Positions 60,388-64,000 of a DNA stretch of 64,000 nucleotides are shown in pieces. The stretch is taken from NCBI GenBank assembly GCA_020847535.1, contig JADLBU010000106.1, forward strand, positions 35,743 to 99,742. The letters are read 5' to 3'. Numbering within the stretch: position 1 is the first letter of the stretch; each line of letters begins with the position of its first letter. Below the pieces are notes generated by a model, which saw nothing but the letters and a program-made list of their open reading frames with translations, did no database searches and was not told the DNA's origin. This DNA comes from Phycisphaerales bacterium. GTDB lineage: Bacteria; Planctomycetota; Phycisphaerae; Phycisphaerales; UBA1924. The translations under genes were made by a program, and so were the position numbers.

Positions 60388-61315
60388 ATGCCAACCGCCG
60401 ATCGCCGTGCCTCCACCGCGTTTTGCTGCGCTCTTGCCTGCCTGTTCGCCGAGTGCGCTGGACCCAGCGGCGCCGAGCCGCCGCGCCTGCCGATGGCGAT
60501 CAAGCCGGCGGGAATGATCCTGCCGCAGCGCACGGAAGCGGCCCCGCCCCAAGGGCTTCTTCGGCGCGACCAACCGCCTCTGGCGAACCGCCGATGCCAC
60601 CGCGCCGACGGTGACATGGACGCCCATCAACATCTCCGGCTTCGGCGGCGTCATCAATGCAGTGGCGATCGCCAAGGGGATGCCGGGCACGATGTACGTC
60701 GGCGGCACTCTCGGCAAGGTCTATGTCACCATCAACACGACGACCTGGAGCAACCGCTCGACCGGCCTCCCCTCCGGCCGGATCAGTGACATCGTGATCA
60801 GCCCGACAGCCCCGGGGACCGCCTTCGTCGCGTTCCATAACAAGGCCGGCGGGCGCATTGACCGGACCATCAACCACGGGACTTCATGGACCAATGTCAC
60901 CGGCACGCTCCCGGCCGGGGCGGGCGCGCAGGCGCTGGCGATCGACTGGGACTGGTCCCCGGTGCCGGGCATCTACGTGGGCTCGGGCGCTGGTGTCTAC
61001 GTCTCGCTCGACAACGGCGCCACGTGGATCAAGGACAGGGCGGACCTGCACAATGTGAACGTGCAGGACCTGGTCATCGTCCCCGCCCGCCGCACGATCG
61101 CCGCTGGCACCTACGGCCGCGGATACTGGCGCAGCAAGCTTCCCACGCTGTGCCAGGCGGATTTCGATGATTCGGGATTCGTTGACCTCGATGACTTCAG
61201 CGCCTTTGTCGTCGCCTTTGAGCTTGGCGACCAGAGCGCCGATTTCGATGGATCGGGCTTTGTTGATACCGACGACTTCGATACCTTCGTGTACGCCTTT
61301 GAGCTTGGCTGCTGA
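60388..61315 (+). pseudogene. Decayed Asp-box propeller lipoprotein (internal deletion)
   Basis: Remnant of a paralogue of the intact gene at 61504. The first part from ATG 60388 has a signal peptide and the segment LPMAIKPAGMILPQRTEAAPP, matching IPVAVKPEGVLIERKDGKETGPP of the intact copy. Around 60545-60560 the homology jumps, in a different frame, to GFFGATNRLWRTADATAP, equivalent to the last third of the intact protein; it then continues to the C-terminal repeat pair DFDDSGFVDLDDF.. DFDGSGFVDTDDFD.. AFELGC and a TGA. About 450-500 codons are missing and the two parts are out of frame (+1). Translation from internal GTG 60611 could still give a 234-residue fragment. Confidence 0.8.
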
Positions 61316-61418
61316 GCATGGCGACAAAGATATAAACTATATTGCGCAGATGTATATTAGATATCAGCTAGAAATGTCAGATAACGGACCAAGCGGAACC
61401 ATTTGCTGCCGATCCTTG

Positions 61419-61449
61419 TATAGTCACCAGCGCGGGCCGATCGGCCCGC
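61419..61449 (+). promoter_or_regulatory. -10 element and 18-bp start-site palindrome of the propeller lipoprotein
   Basis: TATAGT (61419-61424), then at the predicted +1 a perfect 18-bp palindrome GCGGGCCGATCGGCCCGC (61432-61449). A second stem, CGGCTG / CAGCCG, lies at about 61469-61490 before the ATG at 61504. The gap 61316-61400 is the most AT-rich stretch of the neighbourhood. Confidence 0.5.
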
Positions 61450-61503
61450 CTGTGGTAGGTCAATATGCACGGCTGATCGTGGCGCAGCCGCTGGAGCGGG
61501 GAT

Positions 61504-63879
61504 ATGCGATCAAGCCGTACCGGCCGGGCTCTGTTTCTGTTCTCACTCACCGCTCTGGCGGGGCTTTCCGGCCTCTCCGGGTGCTCGGGCATCGTCGACG
61601 TCGATGCCAAGGATTTCATCCCGGTTGCGGTCAAGCCCGAGGGTGTGCTGATCGAGCGCAAGGACGGCAAGGAAACCGGTCCCCCGCCGTACAAGTACTA
61701 CCGAATCATCGGTGATCCCGTGCCCGAGGAGATCCGCGGGTTTGCCGCGCGCAGCAACCCGCTCTCGTGGTCCCCTCTGGGTCCGCGGCCCATCAGCAGC
61801 GAGTACTGGTCGGGCGAAGGCAACGCCGCGGGTCGAGTGATCTCGATCGCCCCGCACCCCACCGATGGCAACACGGTCTACATCTCCGCGGCCTCGGGCG
61901 GCGTCTGGAAGACCACCAACGGCGGCACGACCTGGATGCCCCTGACCGATGAATTGCCCACCACCAACGGCGGCGCCATCTGCCTGGATCCCGCCGATTC
62001 GAACACGATCTACTACGGCACCGGCGAGTGGCAGCAGGGCTCGCAGGGCGATGGCGTCTACAGGTCGGTCGATGCCGGCGCCAGTTGGGTCAGGATCGCC
62101 ACCACAAGCCAGACCGGCGGCCAGATCAGCGGGATCGCCGTCGCCCCCGGCAACCCCGCCCTCATCCACGTCACCAGCTCCGCGGGCTACTCGAGATCCA
62201 CCAACGGCGGCGGCACGTGGTCAAAGCCGATGACGGTGGATTGCAGTGCGCTGGCGATCCATCCCACCGATGCCAACATCGTGTACGCCGCCCGCACCAC
62301 CGGTGGCATCTACAAGAGCATCAACGGCGGCTCCGCGTTCACCAAGCTTTCGACCGGCCTGCCGACCACCGGCTTCAACCGCATCGTGATGTCGATCTCC
62401 AAGAGCAATCCGGCGGTGCTCTACGCCGCGTTCATCAACGGCAGCAACATGATCGGCCTCTACCGGACCGCCGACTCGGGCGCGACCTGGACCAAGCTGA
62501 CGGCGACCCCCAACTTCTGCACTTCGCAGTGCTGGTACGACGCCTACGTCGCTGTCGATCCAACCAACGAGAACATCGTCTACTGCGGCGGTGTTGATCC
62601 GCGCTACACGACCGCGGGCGTCATCAAGACGACCAACGGCGGCGCGACATGGACCGAGATGTCGCAGTACTCCGGCGGCACCCTCCACCCCGACCACCAC
62701 GCCATGGCCTTCGGTCCCGGCGGGACGATCTGGGAAGGCAACGACGGCGGCGTCTGGAAGAGCACCAACGGCGGTGTGCTGTGGACCAACTGCAACGCGG
62801 GGCTCCAGATCGCGCAACACTACAACATGGTGCAGCACCCCACGACCCCCGACCGGTACATGGGCGGCACCCAGGACAACGGCACCCCCGAGCGCACCAG
62901 CAACAGCTTCACCTGGCCCGAGCTGCAGGTCGGTGACGGCGGCTTCTCCGTGTACGATTTCTCCAACACGACGCGCCGGTATACGACCTACGTCTACCTC
63001 TCGATCACGCGCTGGAACAACTCAAGCTCCAAGGGCATCACCGGCCCCTGGGGTTCCGATCCCGTGAACTGGATCGCCCCGCTCATCGGGGATCCCAACG
63101 TCTCCACGACCCTGCTCGCCGGCACCAACCGCGTCTGGAGAACCACCAACGCGACCGCGACCACCCCGACTTGGACGGCGATCAGCACCAACGCCGTCGG
63201 CGCCGGCGGAACGCTCAACGCGCTGGCGGTCGCCAAGGGTGCTTCGAGCACGATCTACAGCGGAAGCTCCACCGGCAAGGTCTATGTCACCACCAACGCC
63301 AGCACGTGGAACGACCGCTCCACCGGCCTGCCCTCGGGACAGATCAGCGACATCATCATCAGCCCGACCGCCCCCGGCACCGCGTACGTCTCGTTCTATA
63401 ACGGCAGCGGCGGACGCATCTTCAAGACCGTCAATCACGGCGTGAACTGGACCAACGTCACCGGCACGCTGACCAACGGGATCTCCGCCCAGGCGCTGGC
63501 GATCGATTGGGACTGGCCCGGCGGCGTCCCCGGCATGTATGTCGGTGCCGGCTCGGGCGTATACGTCACGCTCGACGGCGGCGCCACCTGGGTCAAGGAC
63601 GGCGCGGACCTGCCCAACGTCAACGTCCAGGACCTCTGCATCGACCCGGTCCGCCGCACGATCGCCGCCGGAACCTACGGCCGCGGAGCCTGGAAGAGCG
63701 ACCTCCCCGAGCCGTGCCCGGCGGACTTCGACGGCAGCGGGTTTGTCGATATCGAAGACTACTCCGCGTTCATCGTCGCCTTCGAGCTCGGCTCCGACGA
63801 TGCCGATTTCGATGGCTCGGGATTTGTCGATATCGAAGACTTCAACGCCTTCGTCGTTGCCTTTGAGCTGGGGTGCTAG
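61504..63879 (+). CDS. Asp-box beta-propeller lipoprotein with C-terminal Ca-type repeats
   Basis: Predicted surface lipoprotein of 791 residues. Signal peptide with lipobox LSGC near residue 25. The body has many sialidase-type Asp-box repeats (for example GGVWKTTNGGTTW, GVYRSVDAGASW, GLYRTADSGATW, GVIKTTNGGATW, GVYVTLDGGATW), which form one or two beta-propellers as in BNR, Vps10 or sortilin-like proteins; catalytic sialidase residues were not recognised. The C-terminus has two copies of a dockerin/EF-hand-like segment (DFDGSGFVDIEDYSAFIVAFELG and a similar second copy) common in Phycisphaerae secreted proteins, ending in GC. Its decayed paralogue lies directly upstream and an IS630-type element directly downstream. 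Confidence 0.88.
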   Translation: MRSSRTGRALFLFSLTALAGLSGLSGCSGIVDVDAKDFIPVAVKPEGVLIERKDGKETGPPPYKYYRIIGDPVPEEIRGFAARSNPLSWSPLGPRPISSEYWSGEGNAAGRVISIAPHPTDGNTVYISAASGGVWKTTNGGTTWMPLTDELPTTNGGAICLDPADSNTIYYGTGEWQQGSQGDGVYRSVDAGASWVRIATTSQTGGQISGIAVAPGNPALIHVTSSAGYSRSTNGGGTWSKPMTVDCSALAIHPTDANIVYAARTTGGIYKSINGGSAFTKLSTGLPTTGFNRIVMSISKSNPAVLYAAFINGSNMIGLYRTADSGATWTKLTATPNFCTSQCWYDAYVAVDPTNENIVYCGGVDPRYTTAGVIKTTNGGATWTEMSQYSGGTLHPDHHAMAFGPGGTIWEGNDGGVWKSTNGGVLWTNCNAGLQIAQHYNMVQHPTTPDRYMGGTQDNGTPERTSNSFTWPELQVGDGGFSVYDFSNTTRRYTTYVYLSITRWNNSSSKGITGPWGSDPVNWIAPLIGDPNVSTTLLAGTNRVWRTTNATATTPTWTAISTNAVGAGGTLNALAVAKGASSTIYSGSSTGKVYVTTNASTWNDRSTGLPSGQISDIIISPTAPGTAYVSFYNGSGGRIFKTVNHGVNWTNVTGTLTNGISAQALAIDWDWPGGVPGMYVGAGSGVYVTLDGGATWVKDGADLPNVNVQDLCIDPVRRTIAAGTYGRGAWKSDLPEPCPADFDGSGFVDIEDYSAFIVAFELGSDDADFDGSGFVDIEDFNAFVVAFELGC

Positions 63880-64000
63880 TGGGCCGAGTCAAAAGAACTT
63901 GAACAAAGGCGCAACCGGTCTGTCGCCGGGCGCGAATCTCCTCTACAAAGGAGGTTCGCATGGGCAGACCGATGGCCAACTTGACGCTGACGGAGGACGA
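63879..64000 (+). mobile_element. Left part of an IS630-type element (partial)
   Basis: Starts within or just after the stop codon of the lipoprotein gene and runs off the window. It contains the 5' end of a transposase gene. IS630/Tc1 elements insert at TA; a TA dinucleotide occurs at 63877-63878, inside the TAG stop. The terminal inverted repeat cannot be confirmed because the other end is outside. Confidence 0.5.
63960..64000 (+). CDS. IS630-family transposase, N-terminal fragment
   Basis: ATG at 63960 with a perfect ribosome-binding site AAAGGAGG (63947-63954). Only 13 complete codons are visible (MGRPMANLTLTED); this start resembles IS630-family transposases, which commonly open MGRP.. 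with LxLxxxE and a helix-turn-helix. Too short to be certain. Truncated by the window edge, not by mutation. Confidence 0.55.
   Translation, partial: MGRPMANLTLTED

Noticed and set aside
1..64000. Search for tRNA and rRNA genes in the intergenic gaps
   Set aside because: No T-loop-like GGTTCRA..C with matching acceptor stem or rRNA motifs was found in any gap on reading.

Overview
This is a high-GC bacterial chromosome segment that looks like a planctomycete of the Phycisphaerae type. The evidence is lineage flavour seen in the proteins: C-terminal repeats of the form DFDGSGFVD..DF.AFV.AFELGC, a PEP-CTERM-like tail of the form PAPSA followed by an Arg run, several membrane proteins with an N-terminal CPRCGYDL zinc ribbon, and a Rho factor with a very long Gly/Arg/Asp insertion. 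Most genes are core chromosomal functions packed tightly on both strands, often joined by 4-base start/stop overlaps. No rRNA, tRNA, CRISPR array or prophage was seen.

Layout. 0-4.4 kb: rdgB, then truB coupled to a GT39-type membrane glycosyltransferase, diverging from a PAP2 phosphatase across a symmetric TATA motif. 4.4-9.3 kb: a tightly overlapping minus-strand operon (O-antigen ligase-like protein, glycosyltransferase, gatC, a DUF2314 lipoprotein, gatA). 9.5-15.2 kb: a coiled-coil membrane protein, a PEP-CTERM secreted protein and a lower-GC orphan gene of 977 codons whose best start is separated from it by a nine-C run. 15.2-25 kb: pgi, asnB, ppa, hpt, a PH-domain/dephospho-CoA-kinase fusion, rho and a CorC/HlyC protein. 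25-30 kb: a GH2 beta-mannosidase carrying an in-frame inverted pair of palindromic repeats, and a DUF4139 protein. 30-34 kb: three zinc-ribbon membrane paralogues, one frameshifted, around an HD-domain gene. 34-46 kb: gamma-glutamyltransferase, glyA, aquaporin, Nif3, a membrane glycosyltransferase-like protein, a Fur-family regulator without the usual metal ligands, a methyltransferase, queA and SpoIID.

46-56 kb: a lipoprotein, dprA, an island with a DNA methyltransferase and an N-terminally truncated PD-(D/E)XK endonuclease, a 1.2-kb uncertain region with a strong promoter and repeated operator-like 17-mers, then lexA, murE, murF and mraY. 56-60 kb: DUF6159 membrane protein, PIN/TRAM membrane protein and kbl. 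60-64 kb: a decayed and an intact copy of an Asp-box beta-propeller lipoprotein, followed by the left end of an IS630-type element that runs off the window.

How the genes work together: murE-murF-mraY are consecutive peptidoglycan precursor steps; the GT, ligase and GT39 genes point to surface glycan assembly; gatC/gatA (gatB is not in the window) form the tRNA amidotransferase; truB and queA modify tRNA; lexA and dprA handle DNA damage and incoming DNA. Many starts have a TAnnnT hexamer 5-40 bases upstream, so short-leader or leaderless transcripts seem common.
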